From Stomoxys calcitrans (Eukaryota; Arthropoda; Insecta; Diptera; Muscidae): 64,000 nucleotides of DNA. Below, one piece after another: positions 29,819 through 41,283 of this stretch. Position 1 is the first letter of the stretch. Each line of letters starts with the position of its first letter. The notes under the pieces were generated by a model. That model made no database searches. It was not told the origin of the DNA and was given only the letters and a program-made list of their open reading frames with translations. A program made the translations under genes and the position numbers. Where the stretch lies: positions 47,723,761 to 47,787,760 of the forward strand of contig NC_081554.1 in the NCBI RefSeq assembly GCF_963082655.1, read 5' to 3'.

Positions 29819-31600
29819 AGCAGTGCATTGCGTTGGCAATTAGGAAAGTAAAGGGTTGCAGGGGAGAAAGAGGGAGTAGTCTTTATTGATATTAATCTTA
29901 AATTTCTGAACGTCAATGTCGGTGGGAAAGACATTAGCCGGAAGGCGATTCCACATACGAAAGGTTGGGGTGAAAAATGAATTTTCTCGGTAATGCATGG
30001 TTCAGTCGACTGGCCATTCAATTACAAGCGAGTGTGAGTTCCTGGCAAGTCTTGTATTCCTGGTGAACATCCTAACGTTAGGGATAAGAAGACGAACACC
30101 TTTGGAACACACGCCATGAAAATAACCATAGAGCAATACAACGCTACCCATATTCCGACGATGTTCAAGAGAAGCAATATAATTGGATACCCTATTGTCC
30201 CCAATCAACAACATCGCTCTTCGTTGACCCCGGTCAAGTAGCTCCAAGGATGATTTTGGAGCTCTTCCCCATATATGAGAGTTATATTCCATCCTCGGCC
30301 TGATGTGGGTAGTATAGATATTGAGAACATCAGAAGAGGTGAAATATGCACCGCTTAAGAAAGGCCAAACACTTGAATGCTTCTTTCGACACTTCGAATA
30401 CGTGTTTTTATCAACGGACATCACATTGTATCTTCATGCCCAGAACATCAAGAGCTTCTGACTGTTCAATGTCTATACCGACGATTATAGTGGGTCAGTG
30501 AATCCCTTGTGAGGAACAGACAAGAAACAGCACTGCGTCTTCTGTGCTTTAAAATATACTCCGTTCATTCTACCCCACTCGAAAATGGCCAACAAATCCT
30601 GGGAGAGCGTCTCATCCATAATGCGCCTCCTGTCCACAATTTCTTGAGAAATGGGCCTATGGTCGAATGTATATGAATGACTCAGACTAATGTCATCGGC
30701 AAATGAGTAGACTGGATACGAAGTCTGATTCAATAGATTGTCAATGAAAATAAGAAAAATGGGAAGGGGAAAGGAAAAGGATAGATCCTTGTTGCACGCC
30801 TGTATCTGATGAGAACCCATCTACAACTACTCGCATAGTGCGATCTCTGAGAAAGCTCGATATAAATCGAACAAAGTTATTACCGACTCCCAAAGCGACA
30901 AGCTTTGATAAAAGTGCACCGTGCCAGACCCTATCAAATGCCTTGGAGATATCCAGAGCCACGACCTTACTCTCACCAAACTGGTGGATAGAACGAATCC
31001 ATCGTTCCGACAAAAATGTCATTAGGTCTCCCGTAGAGCGATTGCGTAGTGGACGAGCATGCGTCGAAGAACACTTACAAAAGAAAAGTGTTGATATACA
31101 GTCCGGGCCTAGAGATTTATTATTAACGTCGAGATCCGCAAGGACCCTGTATTGCAGCAGTTACAGATTCATCTTTACGCCATAGACCATTAGACATCTT
31201 GGCGTATTGTTGGCAGATAATTATTATGTCTGCTTCCTCCTCGCATTCGCTTTTTGTGGCAAGAGCTTCACGGTGTTCTGTTTCCAGTGGGTTTGCAGCT
31301 TCGTGATCCAGATATGTGATTTGTTGAACTGCTTTCTCTCTCAAAGCAGACCCAGCATCTCATTGAATTCCTGCATTCCTTCATTTTGTGGGCCATTTCG
31401 CCACATCTTACACAAAGGCCTTTCTGTACGGGCCCTATATATAGTCTATAGTCTTCAAGGGCATAGGAATATTTTCGACTGATGCTTGGCTTAGTAACAC
31501 TGCTGCTAGGTGTATCCTTGTCCAATGGGTTTGATTTATCTTTGTGAACCTCAACTTCAGAAGACAACAAATTTTAGGAATTTTGACCTCCAAGGCTTGC
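29819..31600 (-). mobile_element. Jockey-type LINE copy with ORF1 zinc knuckles and RT, endonuclease deleted
   Basis: High to low coordinate on the minus strand. 31268-31570 encodes an ORF1 Gag-like segment with zinc knuckles (CVRCGEMAHKMKEC and CWVCFERESSSTNHI). RT starts near 31150 (DVNNKSLGPDCIS). 30741-31022 has VVALDISKAFDRVWH and the palm, then VQQGSI. Catalytic FADD is near 30695 (YSFADDISLSHSY), and the thumb runs to 30485. 30002-30424 has RPRMEYNSHIWGRAPKSSLE and RRNMGSVVLLYGYFHGVCS, ending with NSHSLVIEWPVD. There is a 3' UTR to about 29819. The endonuclease expected between ORF1 and RT is missing and several frameshifts exist; inactive copy. Confidence 0.85.
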
Positions 31601-32430
31601 CATAGCAATAACATGCTAAGAAATTTTGGCCTATACATCTTTGGTAGCATTGGCTCTCACTAACACTAATCCAGAAGGACTCCACAATAAAAAGTAATTT
31701 TTTTGTAATTTTTTTTTTTTTAACGTACATCACGAAATTCCAACTGTAAAATGCTTTATGATAAACTCGATTACGTCTATCCTCATCAAGAGATAAACAA
31801 GCATATGCGAGTGTGTGCTTGTGTGCAAAAAAATGCACTCTGCCCCATTCTCCTGTACTCTGATGCACACAGCAAAGTCAGATTGTCTCCTGGTGAAACG
31901 TAGCAGTTGTTGCCGCACGAAATCTAAAAAAAAAAAACTAACTCAGTGCTTTATAAGCTGGTTTTGGATGTGGACTTAACATGCTAACAAAAAATCATCA
32001 AGACTGGTTTCTTTCACTAACACACATGCAACTCAACACGCTCATGCATGGGGCCATATTGAGTGTGTAAAGGCAAAACAACAGAAAAAACAAACTAAAA
32101 TTAAGAGGCAGACAATACATTTGTGCCACAAACTAGAAAATCTTCGATGCCCTCAACACCACAGGACAGACAATATTTGCTATGAAAAAGTTTATAACCC
32201 ACACAGCTGCAAGTTATAGACGATACACATGCATCATGTGGAGCCATGAATTGTACATGAAGCTAACACATCATCATCACTGAACGTTGCAATGCACCAA
32301 TAATTGTTGCCACTAAAGCGGCAGCATATTCAGCATGCTGGACATGGTTTTTTTTAAGGAGGGGCAGAAGGAGTTATCGGCTTAGTTGGTCCATGTTAGC
32401 CCACCATTCTTTACACACATTGTAAAACAA
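31601..32430. other. No gene recognised
   Basis: AT-rich sequence with poly-T near 31700-31725 and short CACA-rich runs. The open frames on the minus strand near 31560-31870 do not resemble a known family. Confidence 0.45.
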
Positions 32431-32650
32431 TTTTTTCTTTCAATCTCATCGATTACTTAGGCTCCTTAGTCAATGGATTCCAAGGTTTTAATAAGTATAG
32501 GCTCCTTAGTCAGTGGATTCCAAGGTTTTAATAAGTAGAAGGAAACTCTGGCAGATAACATTATCTGCCAGAGTTTCCTTCGACTTATTGAAACCTTGGA
32601 ATCCATTGACTAAGGCGCCTAAGTAAACGATGAGATTGAAAGAAAAAATA
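32431..32650. repeat. ~220 bp palindrome (foldback element)
   Basis: The left arm TTTTTTCTTTCAATCTCATC (32431) pairs with GATGAGATTGAAAGAAAAAA at the right end (32649). Inner segments CTTAGTCAATGGATTCCAAG and GAAGGAAACTCTGGCAGATA have complements on the right arm (TATCTGCCAGAGTTTCCTTC, CTTGGAATCCATTGACTAAG). The loop is only the two bases between ..GATAA and TTATC.. at 32559-32560. The left arm has an extra 42 bp tandem copy of TAGGCTCCTTAGTCAGTGGA and its extension, which would bulge. No coding capacity and no clear target duplication. Confidence 0.95.
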
Positions 32651-33120
32651 TAAGAAATGTTGAACTTTCTGAGAGGAAAAGAGGCCTAGGGGGACAGGTT
32701 CAAGAAGGTGACGAGGAGAGCGAATAGAGTTCCTGAGTGAAAATCTGCAAAGAATTCGAGGGCTCTAGAGAGGCATCTAGGTTGCGCAAAATGCTCTCTA
32801 AGGATCCCTGCACGCCAAGCTCTCTGAGAAGGGAAGTCGGAACTTATACCGAGAGCAGCTAGGACACGGTGGAATTTTTGATGGATACACACTTTTCAGG
32901 CAGCCAGGAGGAGGTCAGCGATTAAGACATCGTAATACGTTAAATTTTATCGGTTCCTACGAAAGATTTAATCCATGTCAAAGTTGACTAGGGGGAATAT
33001 AGTGAGGGCGACTCGTACTTTCCAGCCGGACTGGACCGAATCATGTCGCCGATACTGCAGGAGTCGCTACATACACTGCTATGGCAAGAACGAAATTTCA
33101 AAGCGAAGCTGGCATTGTCC
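32651..33120. other. No feature recognised
   Basis: Purine-rich AG runs near 32660-32780; no recognisable protein. It may be decayed LINE 5' sequence belonging to the RT fragment that follows. Confidence 0.4.
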
Positions 33121-33650
33121 AATACAAAGGCTGGAAAAATCCCAAACCACAGTACGACTAAGGATTATAGGCCAATTAGTCTATGATCATTTTCACTCAA
33201 AACTATGGAAAGACTGATATACCTGAAGGTGATTGAGGAGGTGGCTGACGTCACCCATCGTTCAAGATGATTGAACGAGAATCAATCATCCTGATGATGA
33301 TTGAGGGAGTGATTAAAGTCAGAGCTCTTCAGTGGTGCACAAAATGCATACCTTAAGGAAAGGTCGGTAGAGACGGCCCTCCTTAAAGTAGTGCGATAGA
33401 CGAGACGTTTCAATGTGAAAGTGAAAGCGCCTGAATATTGAAAGGGTATTCAACAACTTGAAGATAGGGTCGAAAGTTGCCGCCCTGGCACGCACTGTGG
33501 TCCACCCGAATTTCTCCCGGAGAAGTATTATCAGTATTATCAGCCCATATTATCAACCCATACGGCAGTATTATCAACCCATACTAGGCAGATAGTATGG
33601 CCAGAAGGTTGGTGACAAGGAAAACACCCCAAGAAGGGTTGCAAATGCAA
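33121..33650 (+). mobile_element. LINE RT fragment (family 1-like)
   Basis: The + strand reads KDYRPISL, then after a stop SFSLKTMERLIYLKVIEE (33150-33235), and QNAYLKERSVETALLKVV (33340-33395). These are the RT segments equivalent to PKAYRLISLTSFLLKTMERI and QHAYVKGRSV of the copy at 34300-38027. The remainder is decayed, with short TTATCA/CCCATA direct repeats at 33525-33600. Confidence 0.7.
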
Positions 33651-33654
33651 ATTT

Positions 33655-33962
33655 TGCCCGTTCCAACATTCCACTAAGATACAGGGGCAAACTTCTCACA
33701 TATCAATGAGTGCAGTCCGATTCAAGTTTTAAGCTCAAAGATAAGGGGCCTCCTTTTTATAGCCGAGTCCAAACGGCGTGCCGCAGTGCGACACCTCTTT
33801 GGAGAGAAGTTTTACATGGCATAGTTCCTCACAAAAGTTGCCAGCATTAGGAGGGGAAAACCACCGGTGAAAATTTTTCTGATGGTCTTGCCAGGATTCG
33901 ACCCCAAGAGTTCAGCGTCATAGGCGGACATGCTAACCTCTACAGCTACGGTAGCCTCCAAG
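33655..33962 (-). mobile_element. tRNA-derived SINE, full length, inverted
   Basis: The tail complement GAACATTCC-type sequence (CAACATTCCACTAAGATACA) lies at 33663. The body follows (ATAGCCGAGTCCAAACGGCG, TGGCATAGTTCCTCAC, AGCATTAGGAGGGG). The head complement has GGATTCGACCCCAAGAGTTC and GGACATGCTAACCTCTACAG near 33890-33945, ending in GTAGCCTCCA. The B box has one change. Confidence 0.88.
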
Positions 33963-34496
33963 GGTGTTATTCTAGCCGTTTCTTTGGAGCCTAGTGATGA
34001 ACGAAGATCAGCAAGATCATATTTAGAAAGATCACTGGGGAGAGTATCGAGATAGGCTACGAGAAATGAGTTGAGACCTTAAGTAGCCGTTGAGTGGAGC
34101 GGACGTGTTTTCATTTCGCTCCTCAAAGAAAAATATCCGTTTCTCGGAATAGGTACTCCCTTTTACAAAAATGAAATTTTAAAGCCTTTTTGGAGAAGGC
34201 TGAAAATAAACTCCAAAGACCCCACACAAGTGATGGTGGCGTCAGGCCGCAGCATTTTATCCTCCCTTCCTATAGGTATAGGTGCCTTGGCACCTGTAGT
34301 GGATAGTACTGCTTCAAGCCCACAACTAGCCGTCAGATTTATTAATGAGTAAGAGACGGATAAACCAGAGAGATGCAGAGTTCGTCCCCTGCCTTTAAGT
34401 AAAGGCGGTGTTTCCGACTCGGATTCAGACAGCGACAATGCTCTGCGTCTCAAAGTATGAGAGCAGTGCAAATACCGAATGGTGAGTTTCAGTTTT

Positions 34497-34662
34497 ACAC
34501 TGGCTTATTAGAATTGCAGAGCGACTGCTGACCAATGGTTGATCGTTCTATATGAGAATGTTTCTTGGTCGGCTGCCCTAACTGAACTCCCTTCACCCTT
34601 TGTTTGGATGCTCAGTTCAACCATCGGCCAGCAGCCGCTCTGCAATTCTAATAAGCCAGTGT
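34497..34662. mobile_element. ~166 bp MITE with ~45 bp inverted repeats in LINE ORF1
   Basis: ACTGGCTTATTAGAATTGCA at 34499 and its complement ending at 34660 (TGCAATTCTAATAAGCCAGT) start inverted repeats about 45 bp long, with few mismatches (to TGGTTGA / TCAACCA). The middle contains ATATGAGAATGTTTCTTGGT. Superfamily not assigned; no clear target duplication. Confidence 0.85.
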
Positions 34663-35150
34663 GAGATGTGGGCAGCGGGATGATAGCTTTGCTAAGCTCA
34701 CAAGCAGACTGGGAAAGCGATCCGGGGCACGACGAAGGAGACAGAGGAGTATGCACCGACAGCGTAATTGGGCAAAAGCGCAGGATGCTGAAAGGGATAG
34801 AACTGACATTCCAAGCACTTCTACGAAACTGGAAAAAGAATCAAATCAGAAACAGTCATCGCAGCCGAATCGAGAGATGTGGGCAGCGGGATGACGGCAG
34901 AAGTGAGCGATGGCTTTGATAAGCTCACAAGCAGACAGAGAAAGCGATCCAAGTCACGACGAAGTAGACAGAGATGTATGTACCGGCAGCGCAATCGGGC
35001 GTAAGTGCAGGATTCTGAAAGTAATAGAACTGACATTCCAAGCACGTCTACGGAAGCTGGAAAGATAATCAGATCCTCCGAATAGCATAACACTGCTAGA
35101 ATGCTGGTTAACCATGTCATTTCTCCCACAGTATATGGTCTGCCAATGCT
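34655..35150 (+). repeat. ~215 bp direct duplication of a LINE ORF1 segment
   Basis: GAGATGTGGGCAGCGGGATG occurs at 34663 and 34875. Both copies continue through AAGCTCACAAGCAGAC, AAAGCGATCC, CGACAGCG / CGGCAGCG and ACTGACATTCCAAGCAC. The second copy retains GCAGAAGTGAGCGATGG, which the first lacks. Both encode the basic ORF1 stretch. Confidence 0.85.
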
Positions 35151-35151
35151 C

Positions 35152-35235
35152 TGGCTTATTAGAATTGCAGAGCGACGGCTGGCCGATTGTTGATCGTTGC
35201 ATATGAGAATGTTTCTTGGTCGGCTGTCCTGTGGA
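35152..35235. mobile_element. Half copy of the 166 bp MITE
   Basis: CTGGCTTATTAGAATTGCAG at 35152 continues through ATATGAGAATGTTTCTTGGT like the left half of 34497-34662, but the right inverted repeat is missing. It sits at the end of the second ORF1 duplicate, so the MITE and the adjacent ORF1 piece seem to have been copied together. Confidence 0.8.
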
Positions 35236-35854
35236 GGGAGACAAAGTCGGAACAGCAACGAAGGAAGCGCGCACGGCCCTGAGTCTTCATGGAGGACTGC
35301 AACTGTGACCAAAAGTACGCCACAGCCATCACAGAAGGGGAAGATAATCGCTGGAAAAGGTAAGGAGCTGCCCTCTTACGCCGGAGTGGCAAGGAAGCAC
35401 AACATAGATGAGATGACCTATGAAGTCATCGACATCGGCTGTGCATTCCATAGGATTCCACCAAATCGTCGGTCCCAGGTGAGGCATTTGGTAAACGCTC
35501 GGGTTATCGAACATGTATTGAACTCTGAAGGGGGTCCACTCGTACGAATTATGAGCTCTGAACATAGACATCTTAACGCTATGCTTTGCGTCACCGGAAT
35601 GCAAAGCTCGACCTTGTGAGAAAGATGGACATCCCACAGTTCACAAAGGCGACGGTTTTCATCAAGGATGTGGTCGAAATCGCGACGGAACGCATGATGG
35701 AAGTCTTAAACAAGCAAACCCAAGAGTTGGTCGTGGAGAAATGGGAGGTTTCCACAGGGAGGGGAAGGAGGAGGGATCTCTCCTTGTGGAGGGCAATGAT
35801 CAAGTCTCCGTGACAAGTTTGGTTATAGGCATGGCGTACTAAGGGGCCATGGCT

Positions 35855-36175
35855 GCCTCTTTCAACATTGGGAGGACAAGGATAGCCAAATATCCTCATA
35901 TTAAGACATCAGGCGGTGCAGTGGCGGGACACTCACAAAAGCCTGACGGATAATGGGTCTACGACGAGATTATCACCGACTCTTTCAATATTGGGAAGAC
36001 TAGGATAAGTAAGGATCCTAATACTAAAACATCAGGCAGTGCAAGGGCGAGAGACCCAACACAGTTTAACGAACAGCGACCCGACGACAGAACCAGCAAA
36101 GACTTTCTCGAGATTAAAAAGACTAGGATGGTAAACATCCTAATGCTTAAACATCAGCAGAGACACCGGAATCTT
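35855..36175 (+). repeat. Three degenerate ~130 bp units in the LINE
   Basis: The + strand reads FNIGRTRIAKYPHIKTSGGA, then FNIGKTRISKDPNTKTSGSA, and a more diverged third copy (EIKKTRMVNILMLKHQ). The DNA units start near 35857, 35982 and 36110. It is a repeated peptide in the region between ORF1 and RT. Confidence 0.75.
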
Positions 36176-38399
36176 GGAATAATGAGGTTGATCGAAGGCT
36201 TATCATAACGAAATTGATGGTCAAGGAAGCCTGGAGGAGCTTCAATCCATTTAAGTCACCGGGACCTAATGGAATATTTCCAGCGTTACTACAAAAGGAG
36301 GCCGACTATCTGGCGCCTCATCTGACCACTTTTTTCACAGCATGCCTATGACTTGCATATACTGCGAAAGCCTGGCAGAAGGCAAGGGTGATATTTATAC
36401 ACAAGCCTGACAAGGCAAGTTATGCGACACCAAAGGCCTACAGGCTTATAAGCCTTACGTCCTTTCTACTCAAAACCATGGAACGCATTGTGGATACCAT
36501 GATAAAGAGTAGGACATCCAACGAACTGCTGGAATACAAACAGCATGCCTATGTCAAGGGAAGGTCGGTGTAGAAGTATTCACGACGTGCACATTGGCGG
36601 TATGCATTGCCATTGAGGAGGCTTTTAACAATGTGTGGACCGACACACTGATCCAATCCTTAAACCAGTACCGGGCAGACCAGGTCCTTAGAGACTGGAT
36701 AAACTATATGCCAAGAAGCTGGTGAATAAATTGCGGGTCCCATGACATAAATATAAGGGAGAAAGTGTCACAGGGCACTCCAAAGGGGGGCATTTTATCG
36801 GTCTCAATGTTAACCCAGAAAAGACCGAATTCTGCTTGTGCACGAGGAAGAAAATGGTGGGCCAATTTAATGCATCATGTTTCCTCAATAGAACGATTTC
36901 GATATCTGACAAGGTCAAATACTTAGGAGTGATCTTGGACAGAAAACTGAATTGGAAGTGCCATATTCAGGTGCGTACTGAGAAGATATTGGGCCCTATG
37001 TAGAAGGGCCGTAGGCTCAAAATGGGGCCCTGAATCCAAGGATAGTCCACTGGCTCCGCAGGAGCGTGATTAGACTAATACTTAGTTACGCCTCAGTAGT
37101 TTGGTCGACTGCGATGGAGAAGAAGTTCAACGTTAGGATAATGCAACAGGTGCAGAGAATATGTTGTCTTGGTATAGGCGGAGCAATGTGGACCACGCCC
37201 ACTATGGCACTGAAGACTTTTCTAGATATTCTACCCATAGACATACAGATTAAGTGTGACGCAGCCATTGTGGCTATGAGACTTAAAGCGATGGGAAAAT
37301 GGATAGAGGACAGAAGCAGCTCATACCATCGCGGTATAATCGAAGCGACGATAAGAAACATGGAAGGAATGTAAGAGGTTTCCGATCGGATACCTGAGAT
37401 GACACTTGAGATCGAGTGCGAGGCACTGCTGCCAGTGACAGAGTCTTGGATTGACGGAACCCTAGTATTGTCATCAATTACGGGGATGGATCAAAGATTC
37501 GGACGATCATGGAATGCGTGGGATGGTGTGGTGCTAACGCAAGGACATCGAGTGTGAGCATATTTACGGACAGTAAACAGGCCATACGGGCAATAAAAAC
37601 CAGGACGGTAAAGTCAAGAACAGTCTTGGAGTGTAAGAAGGAAATTAACGCCTTCTCTGAAACAGGACAAATAGGACTACGAGCTCACTCATGCAAATTG
37701 GTTTATATGCAAGTGATATCATGTGTAGGGCATGCGGGGAAGATGATGAGTCGTTCGATCATTTCCTATGTCATTGCTCTGCTTTCTAGGCTAACAGACA
37801 CCGTTGGTGGGTGGGAACACAATACTAGACATAAACCAACCAAGGAGAGTGGCATGGAAAGCAATTAGGGATTTTCTAGGAGGCAAGGAATTCCTGACTT
37901 CGTGACTTTTTTTTCGAGATTACTTTTTAGTATTTATAGAACTGATTACTGGCTTAGGTATATGTCCATAGTGGCATGGGGCGGATTCATTTTCGCTACC
38001 TCTTTTCATCCTAACCTAACCCAGGGAAAGGGGAGATGGTGCTCTTCACTCGGAGATATAAAATACCGGATCCAAGAAGTAAGGGAAGACTGTGGAGAAG
38101 AGGATTCGCACTACATAGTTCCAGAAGGGTCATAGCCTGCATTGTAATCACCGCAACTGTACGGTCCATACAACAGGCTGCTTTTGAAGCGATGAATATG
38201 GAAGCCCTTGAGGTCTATATTCGGAACTGCGGCGCCAAGTTTCCGCTAAGGCTGAAAACGTGTACGACCGTGGATCCATTTTGGATACTAGGGATGTTGG
38301 ATACTGAGAGGGTCTTAGACTACCTGAAACCAAGGCCGAGTCGAAATACTATCTTCTAGATTCGCTTTTCCGAGAGTGGGAAGTAGAAGGTCGACGTTG

Positions 38400-39255
38400 C
38401 TTTCAAACATGTCTCCAAATTTTGTCAGGGATTCAAAGAATGGTTTGTTTGTCCATCACAGCCGCACTGGGCACGACACCATTTGATGCACTGAATGGAA
38501 TGCTTCACCTAATACCTCTGGACATTGTGGCCAGACAAATTGCTGCGACCACTACTGCCAGGCTAAGGGAACTTTCTCTTTGATCATGCAATAGCAACTT
38601 ACAATATGTTATCCTTGATACAATGCCCAATGTTCCAGGCAGTGTGGACTATACATTGCCTGAGCCGCCTATTGATAAAAAGTACTGTACCACTATTCCT
38701 GATAGAGCAAATGGAACTGCAATATCCCTGGTAATAGAAATTACATATACGAATGATTCCTAACTAGGCGACCAGGTGGGCTTTGGGGTGTACTCTCAAG
38801 AACTTGAACTGGTCACATCGACCACTGCAGTACGTATCAATAGCCGCAAATGAAATCCTGGAAAAGGATTTACCTTTTTCGAATTTCAGGATTCTTGTGT
38901 GTAAGTTTGAAGGGCGTGGCGGATTTCTTAGATCGCTGAATAAACTTCAGGTCATGACATAGCGCTAATTTGTATTCTCGGACATGATGGAATTCCGTGA
39001 AATAAGAATGCGAACCTTCACTACGAGTCGCAAGTCTTGCATATTTGTCATTTGCCAAACATAGTATTGAAGTTGGTCAGTGCGGAAGAGGTGGCTAAGG
39101 GCGAATCTGTACATGGGTGCCGAACTGTCTAAACACTCGACCGAATGAGGGAAAAGGAACTGCTGGCCTTTGACTAGAGACCACTGAGTACTTTTACGGG
39201 AGTTATAACCGGACCCCAGACCAGAACTTCAAAAAACCAGTAGGAAAAGGCAAAA
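38400..39255 (+). mobile_element. LINE RT thumb and RNase H fragment (family 2)
   Basis: 38430-38580 reads IQRMVCLSITAALGTTPFDA and LIPLDIVARQIAATTTARLR, the RT thumb/connector. VILDTMPNVPGSVDYTLPEP follows (38610-38670), then GDQVGFGVYSQELELVTS (38770-38820), the start of an RNase H domain, with ICILGHDGIP further on (38970-39000), equivalent to WVPGHxGIxGN. Stops and frameshifts are frequent. It is related to the fragments at 15601 and 27280. The segment 38028-38400 just upstream is not recognised. Confidence 0.7.
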
Positions 39256-39259
39256 GTCG

Positions 39260-39995
39260 AGCGGGCGACTATATAACACCCTACAGAACTTATATCCAAA
39301 TCTAATCAGACTTTAATTATGCATACCTATTGAAATATCGAATAGAACCTTGTAAGATTTTCTTACGATTCGTGGCTTTCTATAGCCTTAAAAGGTCATT
39401 TAGGATAATAGATATATATAGGAGCATCATCTAAATCTGAACCGATTTTAAAAAATTTTGCACACGTATTGGGATGTCGATTAAGACATCTCATGAAATT
39501 TTTTTAGAGATTAGAACCAAACTTGTGGCTTCTACAGCCTTAAAAAGCCCTATCCGATGAAAGATATATATGGGAGATACATCTAAATCTGAACCGACTT
39601 TTATGAAATTTTGCACACATAAGAGGACGTCAAACATAACACCTCATGCAAAATTTTGTAAGGACCGGACCAAAATTGTGGCTTCTACAGCCTTGAAAGT
39701 CAATATCGGATGAAGGATATATATGGGAGCTATATCTAAATCTGAACCGATTTTGTTTAAAATCAATAGCGTTCGTTCTTAGACCAAAGAAGTGAAATGT
39801 GCAAAATTTTGTGATAATCGGATAATAAAAGCGAGAATACAAGGGCAGACAGACGGACATAATCGAATCGGGAAGTGATTCTAAGTCGATCGGTATACTT
39901 ATCTAGCTAGGTCTAGCTCTCTTTCTCTTTAGTGTTGCAAACAAATGCACAAAGTTATAATATCCTGTACCGCAGTAGTGGTGTAGGGAAGAAAA
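39260..39995 (-). repeat. DINE-like repeat, third subfamily, ~155 bp units
   Basis: Units with GGCTTCTACAGCCTTAAAAA, ATATATGGGAGCTATATCTA, AATCTGAACCGATTTT and AAATTTTGCACACAT recur near 39380, 39530 and 39690. The array ends in GGCAGACAGACGGACATAAT (39844-39863) and AAGTCGATCGGTATACTTAT, then GCAAACAAATGCACAAAGTT. This is the inverted 5' part (GTCC tract and ATCG-TATAC segment) of a distinct DINE-like family. Confidence 0.7.
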
Positions 39996-40225
39996 ATGTT
40001 CAGCTATCCCCTCCTAGTGCTGGCGACACTTTTTAGATTTTTACCTTGAGCGCGTTGAGGAGGGTAGCGTTGAGAAATGCAACTTTGCATACAAATCCCC
40101 CAAAAACAACGCGCAAAAGATAAAGAACTTTCAACTTTGACGTCTGAAATCGGGCGTCATATGTTGCTATACGTGCAGTAAAGTTTTTAGGGGTCGAAGC
40201 TAAAAATTTTACTTTTCGCTATGCT

Positions 40226-41283
40226 TTTTATACCCACCACCTTAGGATGGGGTATACTTATCAAGTCATTCCGTTTGTAACACCTGGAAATGTTCCTCCA
40301 AGACCCCATAAAGTATATTTATTCTGGATCGTCTCGACGTTCTGAATCGATCTAGCCATGTCCTTCCGTGCGTCTGTCGAAATCACGATAGCGGTCGAAC
40401 GCGTAAAGCTAGCCGCTTGAAACTTTGCACAGATACTTCATATTGGTCAAGGTCGTTGGGGATTGCAAATAGGCCATATCGGTTCAGATTAAGATATAGC
40501 TCCCATATAAACTGATCTCCCGATATGACGTCTTGAGTCCTTACAGCCGCAATTTCTGTCCAATTTGCCTGAAATATATTGTGCTCTGTTATGACTTCCA
40601 ACAAATGTGCCAAATACAGTTCGAATCGGTCTATAACCTGATATAGCTCCTATATAAACCGATCTCCTGATTTGACTTCTCGAAATTTTTGACCAATTTG
40701 GCTGAAATTTTGCATGTGGTGTTCTGTTACGACTTTCAACAACTGTGCCAAATACAGTCCGAAGCGGTCTATGACATGATGTAGCTCCCATATAAACCGA
40801 TATTTGACTTCTTGAGCTCCTGAAAGCCTCAATTTTCATCCGATTTGACTGAAATTTTGCACGTTGTATTCCCTTATGACTTCCAAAAACTGTGCCAAGT
40901 ACGATCCAAATCGGTCTATAACCTGAAATAGCTTCCATATAAACCGATCTCCCGATTTGAGTTCTTGAGCCCTTATAAGCCGTAATTTTTGTTCGATTTG
41001 GCTGAAATTTTGAATGTGGTGTTCTGTTACGACTTCCAACAACTGTGCCAAGTACGGTCCAAATCAGTCTAGAATCTGATATAGCTCTCATGTTAACCGG
41101 TCTCTCGATCATCTTTGTTCGGTTCCTAGAAGCTTCAATTATTGCTGGTTTGACAGAAGTTTGGTATGTTGAATAAAATTATGGCCTTCAACTAAATTTA
41201 TTTTGTATACATTTTGGCAGAATCCATGGTGGTGCGTTCCCAAGATTCGGCCCGGCCGATCTTAGCACGCTTCTACTTTCTTC
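40226..41283 (+). mobile_element. Complete DINE-1-like element (type 2)
   Basis: Starts TTTTTATACCCACCACCTTA and ends AATCCATGGTGGTGCGTTCC, AAGATTCGGCCCGGCCGATC, TTAGCACGCTTCTAC. Internal segments are the ATTCTGGATCGTC segment, a shortened GTCC tract (GTCCTTCCGTGCGTCTGTCG, 40360-40379), GTAAAGCTAGCCGCTTGAAA, then four ~150 bp units with CCCATATAAACCGATCTC. Three long open frames on the minus strand arise from these units and are not genes. Confidence 0.85.

Larger units (their letters stand above)
34300..38027 (+). mobile_element. LINE with ORF1, RT and RNase H (R1/LOA-like family 1), defective
   Basis: Longest LINE copy here. ORF1 parts: a serine/aspartate stretch near 34400 (VSDSDSDSDNALR), a basic stretch (RQRKRSKSRRSRQR, about 34935-34975) and a C-terminal part (YEVIDIGCAFHRIPPNRR, VRKMDIPQFTKATVFIKDV). 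No endonuclease is recognisable. RT: FNPFKSPGPNGIFPALLQKE, LISLTSFLLKTMERIVDTMI, then VSQGTPKGGILS (36760-36800), which jumps directly to KVKYLGVILDRKLNW (36910-36955). The YADD segment is therefore deleted. Thumb: CLGIGGAMWTTPTMAL; RNase H: SIFTDSKQAIRAIKTRT (37555-37605). The 3' UTR ends with ATGTCCATAGTGGC and CATCCTAACCTAACCC. Confidence 0.85.

Noticed and set aside
38036..38359. 107-codon open frame between two LINE fragments
   Set aside because: Not recognisable as host or transposon protein and lying at a LINE-LINE junction; left unannotated.
40489..41112. 207-codon open frame on the minus strand
   Set aside because: Again the DINE-like unit read in a frame that happens to be open; related open frames occur in every copy of the repeat.
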